A stretch of DNA of 47,955 bases, from assembly GCA_016933275.1 (NCBI GenBank), contig JAFGBI010000435.1:1-47955 (forward strand), written 5' to 3'. Position numbers and translations under genes: made by a program. The DNA comes from Polyangiaceae bacterium (GTDB taxonomy: Bacteria; Myxococcota_A; Polyangia; Polyangiales; Polyangiaceae). The notes under the pieces were generated by a model that was given only the letters and a program-made list of their open reading frames with translations, was not told where the DNA came from and did no database searches. Of this stretch, positions 17,528 to 25,380 are shown in pieces (the stretch's first letter is position 1; each line of letters starts with the position of its first letter).

Positions 17528-19282
17528 GTGCGATCGCGCCGGTGTTCGGTCCTTTGCTTCGGTTCTTGCCTCTCTTTGCTGATGGGGGCATTCGGCGGCT
17601 GCGCCCAGGGAGCGGGCGCGTTCCTGGTTCCGGGCCGGGGGGGCGGCGAAGCGGGTGCTCCTACCGCCCCGGATGGCGGTACGGTGACGACCGGCGGCGA
17701 GATCGTCGCGACGGGTGGGGAAATCATCGTCACCACCGGCGGGGGGGGCGGCGCGGGCGCCGAGGGCGGGGCGCCCCCGTCGACCTGCCGGCCCGAGGAG
17801 ACCCTCTGCGCAGGGGCCTGCGTCAATCTCCTGACCGATCTGAACAACTGCGGTGCGTGCACGGCCAAGTGCACGGGCGCGGAGATCTGCAACCTCGGTA
17901 CCTGTGATTGTCCGTACGAGCTCTGCCCCCCTGAAGTCGGTGTGTGCACCGACACCTCGACGAGCAAGAGCCATTGCGGCGACTGCAACACCATCTGTCG
18001 GGCGGAGGAAGCCTGCATTGACGGCGTCTGCTCCTGCCCGGACGAGAGCTACACCCGCTGCGGGTCGCTCTGCACCAACCTCCAGACCGATCTTGACAAC
18101 TGCGGTGCCTGCGACAACGCCTGCGCCGAGTCGCAGGTCTGCTCGCAGGGAGAGTGCCGTGACGACTGTGTCGCTCCGGAGACGAAATGCGAGAATCCCA
18201 ACGGGAGCGTTTACTGCGCCGACCTGCAGACGGATGCCGAGCATTGCGGGGACTGTCGTCTGGCTTGCGAAGTCGGCTTCGCCTGCGTCGCGGGGATCTG
18301 CGACTGCGCGCCGGGCACCATGCTCTGCGGTACCCTCTGCGTCGACACGATGAATTCCCTCCAGCACTGCGGGGGCTGCGACACCAACTGCACCAAGACT
18401 TGCCTGGAGGGAGTGTGCGTCTGCGAGGGTGGCCTCGTGGAGTGCGGCACGAGCTGCTTCGACCTCCAGACCGACAACACCCACTGCGGCGCCTGCAACA
18501 ACCCATGCCTCGCCGGCTCGTCGTGCGTCGCTGGGAGCTGCGTCTGCGATGAGGGGCTCACGTTCTGTGAAGGCGCCCCCGAATCCGGCTGTGTCGATCT
18601 CCTGACCGACGTGGACTATTGCGGCACTTGCGGGACCGCCTGCGGCGAGGACGCCTCTTGCTTGGCTGGCGTCTGCGTCTGCGATGACGAGGACGAGACC
18701 TACTGTTCTGGGGATTGCGCCGATCTCGCCTATTCTGCGGACCACTGCGGCGGCTGCGGTCAAGCCTGTGATCCCGGGCAGATCTGCCAGGAGAGCAGCT
18801 GCGCGACGCCGGCGCTGGTGCCGCGCTCCAATTCCGGAGCGTTTACCCCGGGGGAGCTCGAGAACAAGACGGACGTGAGGGTCCGCCTCTGCAACCAGTC
18901 CTCGACCTCGGTGACGCTCACCGGTGTGACGTTCAAGTTCTGGTACACCGCGGACGGGTCCGGCACCACCCAGACACCGGTCCTCGATTGGTCAGAGAAG
19001 CCGGCGACCATGACCGCGGAGCGTCTCGATCCCAAGCTCACGAGCGCGGACTGGGTGGCCATTGTCGCCGTGACCGGTACTGCTTCGCTGGCGGCCAATA
19101 CGTGCTCGGAGTTCCAGGGGAACGTGCACGGCGGCACCAACTGGCCCGAGGGTTACAAGATCGACAACGACTGGTCGTATCTGGCGGGGGACTTTCAGGT
19201 GAACGAGAACATCACCATCTACCAGAACGACAATCTGATCTGGGGGACGGAGCCACCGCCGCTCGCCACCGAGTCCGAGTGA
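17528..19282 (+). CDS. Cys-rich repeat lipoprotein with C-terminal CBM3-like cellulose-binding domain
   Basis: This 584-residue exported lipoprotein starts at a GTG (17528) with GGAG just upstream. Its signal peptide ends in GAFGGC (acylated Cys25). A Gly/Thr tether with TTGG and ATGG motifs covers about residues 40-75. Eight Cys-rich repeats follow (about 80-425) with the pattern C-G-x-x-C-x-[DN]-L-(6-8)-x-C-G-x-C. Such repeats are often mis-annotated as tryptophan synthase alpha chain in myxobacterial genomes. The last 150 residues resemble a family 3 carbohydrate-binding module: VTLTGVTFKFWYTADG matches the early strands and NDWSY followed by ITIYQNDNLIWGTEP matches the characteristic CBM3 ending. 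The predicted role is to display a cellulose-binding module on a disulfide-stiffened stalk. An upstream frame extension to 17411 has no signal-peptide logic. Confidence 0.85.
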   Translation: MRSRRCSVLCFGSCLSLLMGAFGGCAQGAGAFLVPGRGGGEAGAPTAPDGGTVTTGGEIVATGGEIIVTTGGGGGAGAEGGAPPSTCRPEETLCAGACVNLLTDLNNCGACTAKCTGAEICNLGTCDCPYELCPPEVGVCTDTSTSKSHCGDCNTICRAEEACIDGVCSCPDESYTRCGSLCTNLQTDLDNCGACDNACAESQVCSQGECRDDCVAPETKCENPNGSVYCADLQTDAEHCGDCRLACEVGFACVAGICDCAPGTMLCGTLCVDTMNSLQHCGGCDTNCTKTCLEGVCVCEGGLVECGTSCFDLQTDNTHCGACNNPCLAGSSCVAGSCVCDEGLTFCEGAPESGCVDLLTDVDYCGTCGTACGEDASCLAGVCVCDDEDETYCSGDCADLAYSADHCGGCGQACDPGQICQESSCATPALVPRSNSGAFTPGELENKTDVRVRLCNQSSTSVTLTGVTFKFWYTADGSGTTQTPVLDWSEKPATMTAERLDPKLTSADWVAIVAVTGTASLAANTCSEFQGNVHGGTNWPEGYKIDNDWSYLAGDFQVNENITIYQNDNLIWGTEPPPLATESE

Positions 19283-19405
19283 CGGACCCGGGTTCCCCGC
19301 GCGGCGCCGTCGTCGAGTCAGGGGCGATGGCGAGGCGACCAAGGAGCGAGGCCGGTGCTGCTCACACCGTCGGCCATCGGTCGAACGCGTCCGTGGAACC
19401 CAAGC

Positions 19406-20740
19406 TCAGAGGATCGGCGGCGGGATGATCTCGCAGCCGTAGGCCACCTTGACCTGGCCGCCCGCATCCCCCGCCATCTGGTTGCACGCGCTCGGGCAGA
19501 GCACGATCTGGCTGGGGTTCGCGTCGTTGTCGTAGGTCCAGAACCAGGGGTTCGGGGGCGGCGGCGGGCCGGCGGCGGGACAGGTGAGCGGGGCTCCTTC
19601 GACCAGGGTTCCCGCATAGTAGAGCTGCGTGGTCAGGCCGGCGCCCGTGACGTACTCGACATTCACCTTGGACTTGTCGAAGGTCTCACCATCCGGCGCG
19701 GCTGGGATCTGCAGATTGCATGGCGCCTGCACGCCCTGGACGCTCGTGAGGGCCTCCGCCAACTGCGCCTTGGTGGTCTCGTAGTCCCCGATGTCCACGA
19801 CGTACGCCGACTCGGTCCCGCCGGCCTCCGCGATCATGTTGAGGTTGCCGGGATCGACCTCGCCCATGCCGATCACGTAGGTCGGGATCCCGGCCATGGC
19901 CGCGTCGGCCACGGCTTGCTGGACGTAGGGGATTTCGTCCTCGTCCGTGCAGCCGGGGGTCCCGTAGCAGAAGCACTTCTCGTTCGTGTAGACGCCATCC
20001 ACGACCCGTGACACCCCGGGCTCGCCGTCGGTGACCAGCACGATGACGGAGGTGGAGCTCGGGTCGGCGACGAGCAACTCTGTCGCATACTGGATCGCAC
20101 CCTGCACGGCCGGCAGCGTTGGCGTGCCGCCGCCCGGGGTAGTGTTCTGGATCCGGGTGACGAGCTGCTCTCGTTTGGTCGGGTCATCGAGCGACTGGAG
20201 CCGCACGGACGGGTTCGCATACTCGCCGACGCGGCAGACCCCCGTGTCGGGGGCGGTCGGTTGGCCGCCGATCGGGAAGAACTCGAGGGCCGCCCCGAGC
20301 CCTTCCGCGCCCGGGTTCTCGAAGAAGGCGACCAGCGCGTCGCGGACGGGCGCCCACCGCACCTCCGTGCGATCCCATTCGTTCTCGTCGTCGTAGTCGC
20401 CGTCCCCGTTGACGTCCTGCGCCCCCATGCTCCCGGACTTGTCGATCATGAACACGATGTTGACGGGCGTGAGCTTGGCCAGCTCTTCCTGCGCCTTGCA
20501 CGCCACGATCCCGCCCGTGTTTTCGTCCCCGCCCGTCCCAATGACGATCCCGCCCGTGTTGCCGAGGACCGACCCCGTACCGCCGGTCCCGGAGGCCGAG
20601 CCCGAGCCGGAGTTGCCGCGATTGCCCGTGGAGATGGCTCCCTGCGGGGGGGTGTTGGCCCCGGGATCGCAGCCGAAGACAACGCAGGTGCTCGCGACGG
20701 TGGAGAGAGCGCTGAGCGAGACAATCCTATGCAAGTTCAC
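19406..20740 (-). CDS. vWA-domain lipoprotein with a Ca-binding-like loop
   Basis: This 444-residue lipoprotein starts at a GTG (20740) preceded by GAGGAG at 7 bases. The lipobox VFGC gives acylated Cys24. A Gly/Ser/Thr/Asn tether (27-80) contains two NTGGIV motifs. The von Willebrand A domain begins at about residue 92 with the metal-ion-dependent adhesion site DKSGS (100-104). Directly after it is DVNGDGDYDDE (109-119), with the spacing of an EF-hand or dockerin-type calcium loop. Further on are TDGEPG and the paired Cys residues of KCFCYGTPGC. vWA domains bind proteins through a metal ion. It lies 63 bp downstream of the choice-of-anchor A gene on the same strand, so the two are probably an operon. 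The residue after the acylated Cys is Asp; the sorting meaning in myxobacteria is uncertain. Confidence 0.88.
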   Translation of the reverse strand: MNLHRIVSLSALSTVASTCVVFGCDPGANTPPQGAISTGNRGNSGSGSASGTGGTGSVLGNTGGIVIGTGGDENTGGIVACKAQEELAKLTPVNIVFMIDKSGSMGAQDVNGDGDYDDENEWDRTEVRWAPVRDALVAFFENPGAEGLGAALEFFPIGGQPTAPDTGVCRVGEYANPSVRLQSLDDPTKREQLVTRIQNTTPGGGTPTLPAVQGAIQYATELLVADPSSTSVIVLVTDGEPGVSRVVDGVYTNEKCFCYGTPGCTDEDEIPYVQQAVADAAMAGIPTYVIGMGEVDPGNLNMIAEAGGTESAYVVDIGDYETTKAQLAEALTSVQGVQAPCNLQIPAAPDGETFDKSKVNVEYVTGAGLTTQLYYAGTLVEGAPLTCPAAGPPPPPNPWFWTYDNDANPSQIVLCPSACNQMAGDAGGQVKVAYGCEIIPPPIL

Positions 20741-20803
20741 GGGGAGCTCCTCAAGTAGGAAGGGGACTGACGGGCACTCCGCGGGGAAACGCTTCTCGCG
20801 GTC

Positions 20804-22231
20804 CTAGGGGCAGCAGGCGTATGGGCCTGTCTCCGTGCAGAGACAGCCATTGAAGTAATGGGGATGCATCTCCACACAGCTCGAGATCTTGAATTCCCGC
20901 ACGATGACGGTGCCATTGACCTGGCCGCTGCCGTTGCTGGTCATGGCTGCGTGAGGTGCGAGGATGGAGCCCTGGACTGCCGTGCCGGACACGGTAACGC
21001 TGGTCGCTTCGGGGAAGTTCCAGACGAGCTGGTTGCAGAAGTCGTTGAGCGACACCGCACCCGAGCCGCAGGTCACCCCATCCGGCAGGGTGGTCGTGCC
21101 GTTGATGAACCCGGCTTCACCTGTGCCCATGACGTTGACGATTACGGTGGAGCTCACCGGCACATTGAACTTGAAGCCGTTCGACGCGCTCAGATCGGCG
21201 GCGCTGATCGTGAAGATGTTCATCACGGGGTCGTCGGCGGTGAAGACGGTCGGGCTGCCCACCGCCACCGTCCCGGTCGGCTCGTACTCCCCGATTCGAT
21301 GGCTATAGGCCGTGAGGTGCGCTCGAATGAACTCGAAGTCGACTGGGCCTGGGGTCTCGCTCCACACGCCGCCGCACTGTGCCGTGCCCGAGATCAGATC
21401 GCCACCGACCCAGACCCGCCCCTTGATCCCACCATTGGCGTCGAGATCACCGCCGACCACGAGCACGTAGCCATCCCTGTCACAGTCGGAGAGCTGAGCA
21501 CCCACGCCATAGCCGCTCAGGGTGGCGTCGCCGCCGACCCACATTCGTCCCTCGGTATCGCAGCCGCTCGCCACCGCATCCTCGAAGACCACGAGGTTTA
21601 CGGCTTCCTCCCCCACGCCCAGAACGTCCGGCACACAGGTCGGGATACAGGGGAGGTCGTAGGTGCCGCCAGTGCCCGGATCGACGGTACCGCCGGTGCC
21701 CGGATCGATGGTGCCGCCGGTGCCCGGATCGATGGTGCCGCCGGTACCCGGATCGATGGTGCCGCCCACGCCGGGATCGAAGGTGCCGCCTACGCCAGGA
21801 TCGAAGGTGCCGCCCACGCCCGGCTCGATGTCGATGGGCTGGCCACCTTCGTTGCCCTCGTTGCCGACCGCGGCCTCGCCCCCGCTGCCGTCCGTGCTCC
21901 CCGCACCGCCAGCGCTCTCGTTGCCGACGTTGCCGGTGCCTTCGACGCTACCCGTGCTCGAGTCGCCCCCGGTGCTCGGGGGGCCGCCGCTGCTGCCGGA
22001 GGTCGAACCAGTTGTCGCAGCCCCACTTCCCGTCTCGATGCCCCCACTCTCGCTCCCGCCGCTCGCGAGGATGGTGCTGCCCGCTCCCAGGGTGCCTCCC
22101 GTGTTCAAGATCGAACCCGTGCCCTCGCTCGGATCCGACGAGTCGCCCGCTTCGCTTTCCGCGCAAGCCGCGAAGAGGGTGAGGAGCGCACCAACCAGAA
22201 AGGATCCAGTGGTAAGCTTGATGGTTGACAT
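20804..22231 (-). CDS. Choice-of-anchor A domain lipoprotein with GGTxDPG repeats
   Basis: This 475-residue lipoprotein starts at an ATG (22231, MSTIKLTTG) and has the lipobox LFAAC (Cys23). A long Gly/Ser/Thr tether (30-135) contains LNTGGT and similar motifs. A tandem array of the octapeptide GGTxDPGx follows (about 140-190). From about residue 200 the protein matches the choice-of-anchor A family, a surface beta-domain that occurs with different cell-attachment signals: GRMWVGGDATLSGYGVG, VLVVGGDLDANGG and TVSGTAVQGSILAPHA are its typical strands. The C-terminus has a Cys-rich end (GCLCTE and CC). The first gene of a two-gene unit with the vWA lipoprotein, it is likely a surface adhesin or matrix protein. 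An upstream in-frame extension has no ribosome-binding site and is not used. Confidence 0.85.
   Translation of the reverse strand: MSTIKLTTGSFLVGALLTLFAACAESEAGDSSDPSEGTGSILNTGGTLGAGSTILASGGSESGGIETGSGAATTGSTSGSSGGPPSTGGDSSTGSVEGTGNVGNESAGGAGSTDGSGGEAAVGNEGNEGGQPIDIEPGVGGTFDPGVGGTFDPGVGGTIDPGTGGTIDPGTGGTIDPGTGGTVDPGTGGTYDLPCIPTCVPDVLGVGEEAVNLVVFEDAVASGCDTEGRMWVGGDATLSGYGVGAQLSDCDRDGYVLVVGGDLDANGGIKGRVWVGGDLISGTAQCGGVWSETPGPVDFEFIRAHLTAYSHRIGEYEPTGTVAVGSPTVFTADDPVMNIFTISAADLSASNGFKFNVPVSSTVIVNVMGTGEAGFINGTTTLPDGVTCGSGAVSLNDFCNQLVWNFPEATSVTVSGTAVQGSILAPHAAMTSNGSGQVNGTVIVREFKISSCVEMHPHYFNGCLCTETGPYACCP
21662..21814 (-). repeat. 24-bp tandem repeats encoding GGTxDPGx
   Basis: Six full 24-bp units and one partial unit encode GGTFDPGV twice, GGTIDPGT three times, GGTVDPGT once and a final GGTYDL. 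Central units are nearly identical in DNA sequence, so the copy number may vary between strains. Confidence 0.9.
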
Positions 22232-22460
22232 GGTTGGCCTCCAGGGAGTCGTGCTTCGCGTTGACCGTCGACTCAAGGAGAATACGACCTTCAACGGATC
22301 CGAGCAAAGGGAAGATACGCTTCCCGAGCGCATTTTCTAGCGGGTTCTTCGGGAATCGTCCGCGAATCGACGCTCGCGATTCTGCCTTCAGCGAAGTACG
22401 CCCTCGACGCACGCTCGGCTGGTGTGACATCGGGATCATGGTGCTCTCCGCAATGCACCG

Positions 22461-22510
22461 TCGTCGTGGCTCGTCGTGGCTCGTCGTGGCTCGTCGTGGC
22501 TCGTCGTGGT
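22461..22510. repeat. 10-bp tandem repeat, five units
   Basis: The unit TCGTCGTGGC is repeated four times perfectly, and a fifth copy differs at the last base. It lies about 230 bp upstream of the choice-of-anchor A start codon. Confidence 0.95.
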
Positions 22511-22910
22511 GTTCGCCGATTCGGCTCGGTGCAACGAGCCATTGCACATTTCCCCTTTGGGGGCTCTTTTCGGCCCGCTCGGGGGCCCGCTCGGGTCCCC
22601 TTCTGGGGCCGCTCCTCGGTGGTTCTCCGGTGAGCATGGATGATTGCTGCCGGACTACCACCGCGTCCTTCGGACCCACTTCGCGGCAGGGTGTCCGGGG
22701 AGAAACTCGTTCCAATCTGGAGTCTGGTCAGGCCCGATCCCCAGTCGGCACCTGGTCTCCCCGATGTGCTCGTCGCACTGCGCTCTCGCGGCATTTCTTC
22801 CGCGCGCCACCGTTGGGACGAGTCCCGGTGGGATGAGGTGGGAGCCCTTCGGGCCCTCTCGGGCGGGCGGCATCGGCGAGCGGCGCCCGGTGCGGAGCCC
22901 CACGGGGACC

Positions 22911-23070
22911 CTAGAGCAGCAATCAGGTTGATTGCTGCGTCGAATCAACAACCTGGAGCACCGGACCGGCAGCAGACCTCTCCCGAGGCAGCGCTGGAAA
23001 CGCGTCCTCGCCTCGCACGGACGCGTTTCCAGCGCTGCCGTTGCTGTTGGCAACCCGATCGGTGCTCTAG
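22911..23070 (+). mobile_element. 160-bp MITE-like element, copy A
   Basis: The element begins CTAGAGCA and ends TGCTCTAG, perfect 8-bp terminal inverted repeats that extend imperfectly to about 20 bp (17 matches). A short hairpin lies at the left end (GCAGCAATCA at 22916-22925 with TGATTGCTGC at 22929-22938). The central palindrome has perfect 19-bp arms, 22987-23005 and 23021-23039, around a 15-nt loop. The ends can be read as a CTAG target duplication. It encodes no protein. Two other copies in the window have exactly the same length. Confidence 0.85.
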
Positions 23071-23381
23071 CCGCTAGCAGTCCGTCCGCGTCGACCCTGT
23101 CAGTCGAGCAGGCGACCACCTGGCCTCGCCCCGCCCCCCGGAGCCTGCTGGGTTGGGAGCCAGCCTACGGTCGGAGCACCAACCCCGTGCCGCGCTCGGG
23201 TCCGGTCCAACGGGTTCGGTTCATCCATGGATTGGGGTGATACGTTTGGCACGAGGGAGCGGGAGGGGGCATTCGGGCCGGGAAATCGCGGGCCCAAAGC
23301 GGCATCCCCGCCCCGAGAGCGAACCCCGGACGGGCCGATTGCCGTCGCGTGTCTCGTTGATTCGGTCTAGCTTCTCGCCCC

Positions 23382-24095
23382 ATGACGCTCCGCCGCTGCG
23401 TGTGGTTCTGCCTGGTCTGGTCATTGGCCTCCCTCCCCGCCTGCGAGGAGAAAAACTCGCCGAAGTGCAAGATGGACTGCATCCGGTCTGGCCAGTGCAC
23501 CCGCAAGGGCGACCTCTGCGTCCCCACCAGCGACCAGGACTGCGCGAATTCCGACATCTGCAAGACCGAGGGGCGCTGCAGGTTCGAAAACGGCGCTTGC
23601 GTGGCCAGCACCCCGGCCTGTCAGAACCTCGGCGCCTGCAAGGAGCATGGGCTCTGTACCGCCGTGGCGGGTGCCTGTCGCGCGGCCGAGAAGGGCGACT
23701 GTACCCGTTCGGAGTCGTGCAAGACCGATGGGCTGTGCACCCCGAAGACGGGGGTGTGCGTCGCCGCCTCCGACGAGGAGTGCAAGAGCTCTACTCGCTG
23801 CATCTCGGAGTCACGGTGCACCTTGAAGGAGGGCGTCTGCGACATCGGTTCGAGCAAGGACTGCGAGGCCGCCAAGGATTGCAAGGCGAAGGGTCTCTGC
23901 AGCTTCAAGGATGGTAGGTGCGCCCTGATCTCGAGCTCTGACTGCAAGAAGACCGAGCGATGCGAGGTGCACGGGGCGTGCACTTTTTCTGGCGGGATGT
24001 GCGTGATCGGCGGCGAAGAGGACTGCAAATCCTCCCAGGACTGCGAGAGAAAGGAGCTCTGCACCTTCAATGCCGGCCGCTGCATCCGGATGTGA
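23382..24095 (+). CDS. Small Cys-rich repeat lipoprotein
   Basis: This 237-residue lipoprotein has a clear signal peptide (MTLRRCVWFCLVWSLASLPA) and lipobox LPAC, giving Cys21. The mature part consists of about seven repeats of roughly 28 residues with the pattern C-x(5)-C-x(3)-G-x-C-x(5-6)-C, for example SCKTDGLCTPKTGVC. It is rich in Lys, Asp and Glu. The even Cys spacing suggests a disulfide-stabilised rod. I do not recognise a named domain. Such short-spacing Cys-repeat lipoproteins occur in myxobacteria, usually as hypothetical proteins. Its neighbours are other exported lipoproteins, in keeping with a surface role. It probably forms its own transcript, since the next gene starts 228 bp later. 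Confidence 0.8.
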   Translation: MTLRRCVWFCLVWSLASLPACEEKNSPKCKMDCIRSGQCTRKGDLCVPTSDQDCANSDICKTEGRCRFENGACVASTPACQNLGACKEHGLCTAVAGACRAAEKGDCTRSESCKTDGLCTPKTGVCVAASDEECKSSTRCISESRCTLKEGVCDIGSSKDCEAAKDCKAKGLCSFKDGRCALISSSDCKKTERCEVHGACTFSGGMCVIGGEEDCKSSQDCERKELCTFNAGRCIRM

Positions 24096-24323
24096 GGGCG
24101 GCCGCGCAGCCACCCTCGGGGCCGGTGACGTCTGGACGATCCTCGGACGATGAGGAAGGGCACGTCGGCCCGAGGAGACCACCGTGCGCGGAGCCATGGC
24201 CGGCAGCCGAACACGTGACGAAAGCACCCGCGCCGTCCCCACATGCCGCTATGCTCCTCCGTGGGGTTGACAGGGCTTGCTGCGAGCTTAGTTTCCGAGC
24301 GCTCTCACGAGAGGACGTTCGTC

Positions 24324-25043
24324 ATGGTGCTCCTGGTTGCGGATCCTGGGCCGCTGCGGGCGGCCATCGAAAACGAGCTCCGGACGGCAGGCGCCAACGT
24401 TACTCTCCGTTCGCCCCGAGACGAGGACCTCTGGCTCGGGGCGAGGGGCTGTCGCGCAGTGGTGTACTTGCCGAGCGCTAGCCTGCTGAAGGCCACGATC
24501 ACACCGAGCCCCAACGTGGAGCGGCTCCAGGAGGTGATCGATGCGGCCGGGGCTCCGGGTGTCGAGGTGCTCGTGCCCGTGTTTCCGGCCCACCCCGCGT
24601 ATGATCTCGAGGTCGATGTTCTACGGCGGGACGGACGTGCGTACGCGGCGCTTCGGGCGCCCGCGTTGCTCGAGGAGATCGCGGGGCTCATCCCTGCGGA
24701 GCCGCGTGCTCTTTGGCTTCCCCGGTCGGGTCGAGTCCGCGCGGTGCGCGCGAGCGCAGTGGCGGCTGCGGTCCGAGAGGCGATCGACACCGAGTGGCAG
24801 GGTCGCGTCACCGAGGTCGACGCGGGGGTATTCAACGCTGCCGACCTCGTGCGCGAGGCCGCGCTCGCCGTCGGGAAACCATTGGCGGTGCGTCCGCTTC
24901 GACCCTGGCTGTACCGTTTGGTTCGCTTGGTGGGACGGTGGCTCCGCCGTCGGGAGGCGACTCTCCTCACCGCCCTTGCGCCGCTCCTGCCCGAGCTCGA
25001 CGCTTCGCGACGGCGCCGCGCATTGCCCGCACGCAGCGGGTGA
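24324..25043 (+). CDS. NAD(P)-binding Rossmann-like protein (atypical SDR/NmrA type)
   Basis: This 239-residue cytoplasmic protein starts at the ATG at 24324, with GAGAGGA eight bases upstream. A frame extension to 24243 lacks this signal. It opens with a beta strand MVLLVADPGPLRAAIENEL, resembling the start of an extended SDR or NmrA-like fold, but the usual Gly-rich loop is replaced by DPGPLR. The region GCRAVVYLPS matches the fourth strand of epimerase-like proteins. Later parts are helical and end in a basic Arg-rich tail. No Tyr-x-x-x-Lys catalytic pair is evident, so an oxidoreductase activity is doubtful and a binding or regulatory role is possible. Immediately after the stop there is a perfect 11-bp hairpin. 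Confidence 0.65.
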   Translation: MVLLVADPGPLRAAIENELRTAGANVTLRSPRDEDLWLGARGCRAVVYLPSASLLKATITPSPNVERLQEVIDAAGAPGVEVLVPVFPAHPAYDLEVDVLRRDGRAYAALRAPALLEEIAGLIPAEPRALWLPRSGRVRAVRASAVAAAVREAIDTEWQGRVTEVDAGVFNAADLVREAALAVGKPLAVRPLRPWLYRLVRLVGRWLRRREATLLTALAPLLPELDASRRRRALPARSG

Positions 25044-25380
25044 AGAGGATGGACGCCCCCCCAAGGCGCCAACAGGCGTCCATCCGCGCACCCGGTCGCA
25101 TCGTCCGCCTCGAGATGGCGGGCGGGGTTTCCGCCGCCTCCAATCGAGACCAATCGGGTGGTTGGGGTTGGTGACGGGCTGGGAACCCGCGGACGGCTTC
25201 GGCTCCCATTGGCGCGGTGGGGCTGACTGCTTGACCGACGTGACCACCTGGGCGGATTCGCGCTACTCTTTCTCCTTGTCGCGGTTGACCGCCCGAACGA
25301 TTCGTCGCCTCGGGTTCGGGGGTTCCCCGGCGTGCGTCGGCGGAGTCCATGGGCGAAACGACGGGATCGGAGGACGAGGG
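25044..25380. other. Intergenic region with a 3' hairpin
   Basis: The hairpin GGATGGACGCC (25047-25057) with GGCGTCCATCC (25075-25085) sits three bases after the preceding stop codon. It has no T-run and may act as a transcript end or stabiliser. The remaining 290 bp show no gene and should contain the promoter for the substrate-binding lipoprotein. Confidence 0.65.

Larger units (their letters stand above)
22232..23381. other. Long intergenic region with tandem repeat and a 160-bp element
   Basis: This 1150-bp region separates divergent lipoprotein genes. It holds the promoter region of the choice-of-anchor A gene (22232-22440), a 10-bp tandem repeat (22461-22510), a hairpin with GTGCAA and TTGCAC arms (22529-22547), and a full 160-bp inverted-repeat element (22911-23070). 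Open frames in it lack start signals and recognisable composition, and I accept none as a gene. Confidence 0.65.
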
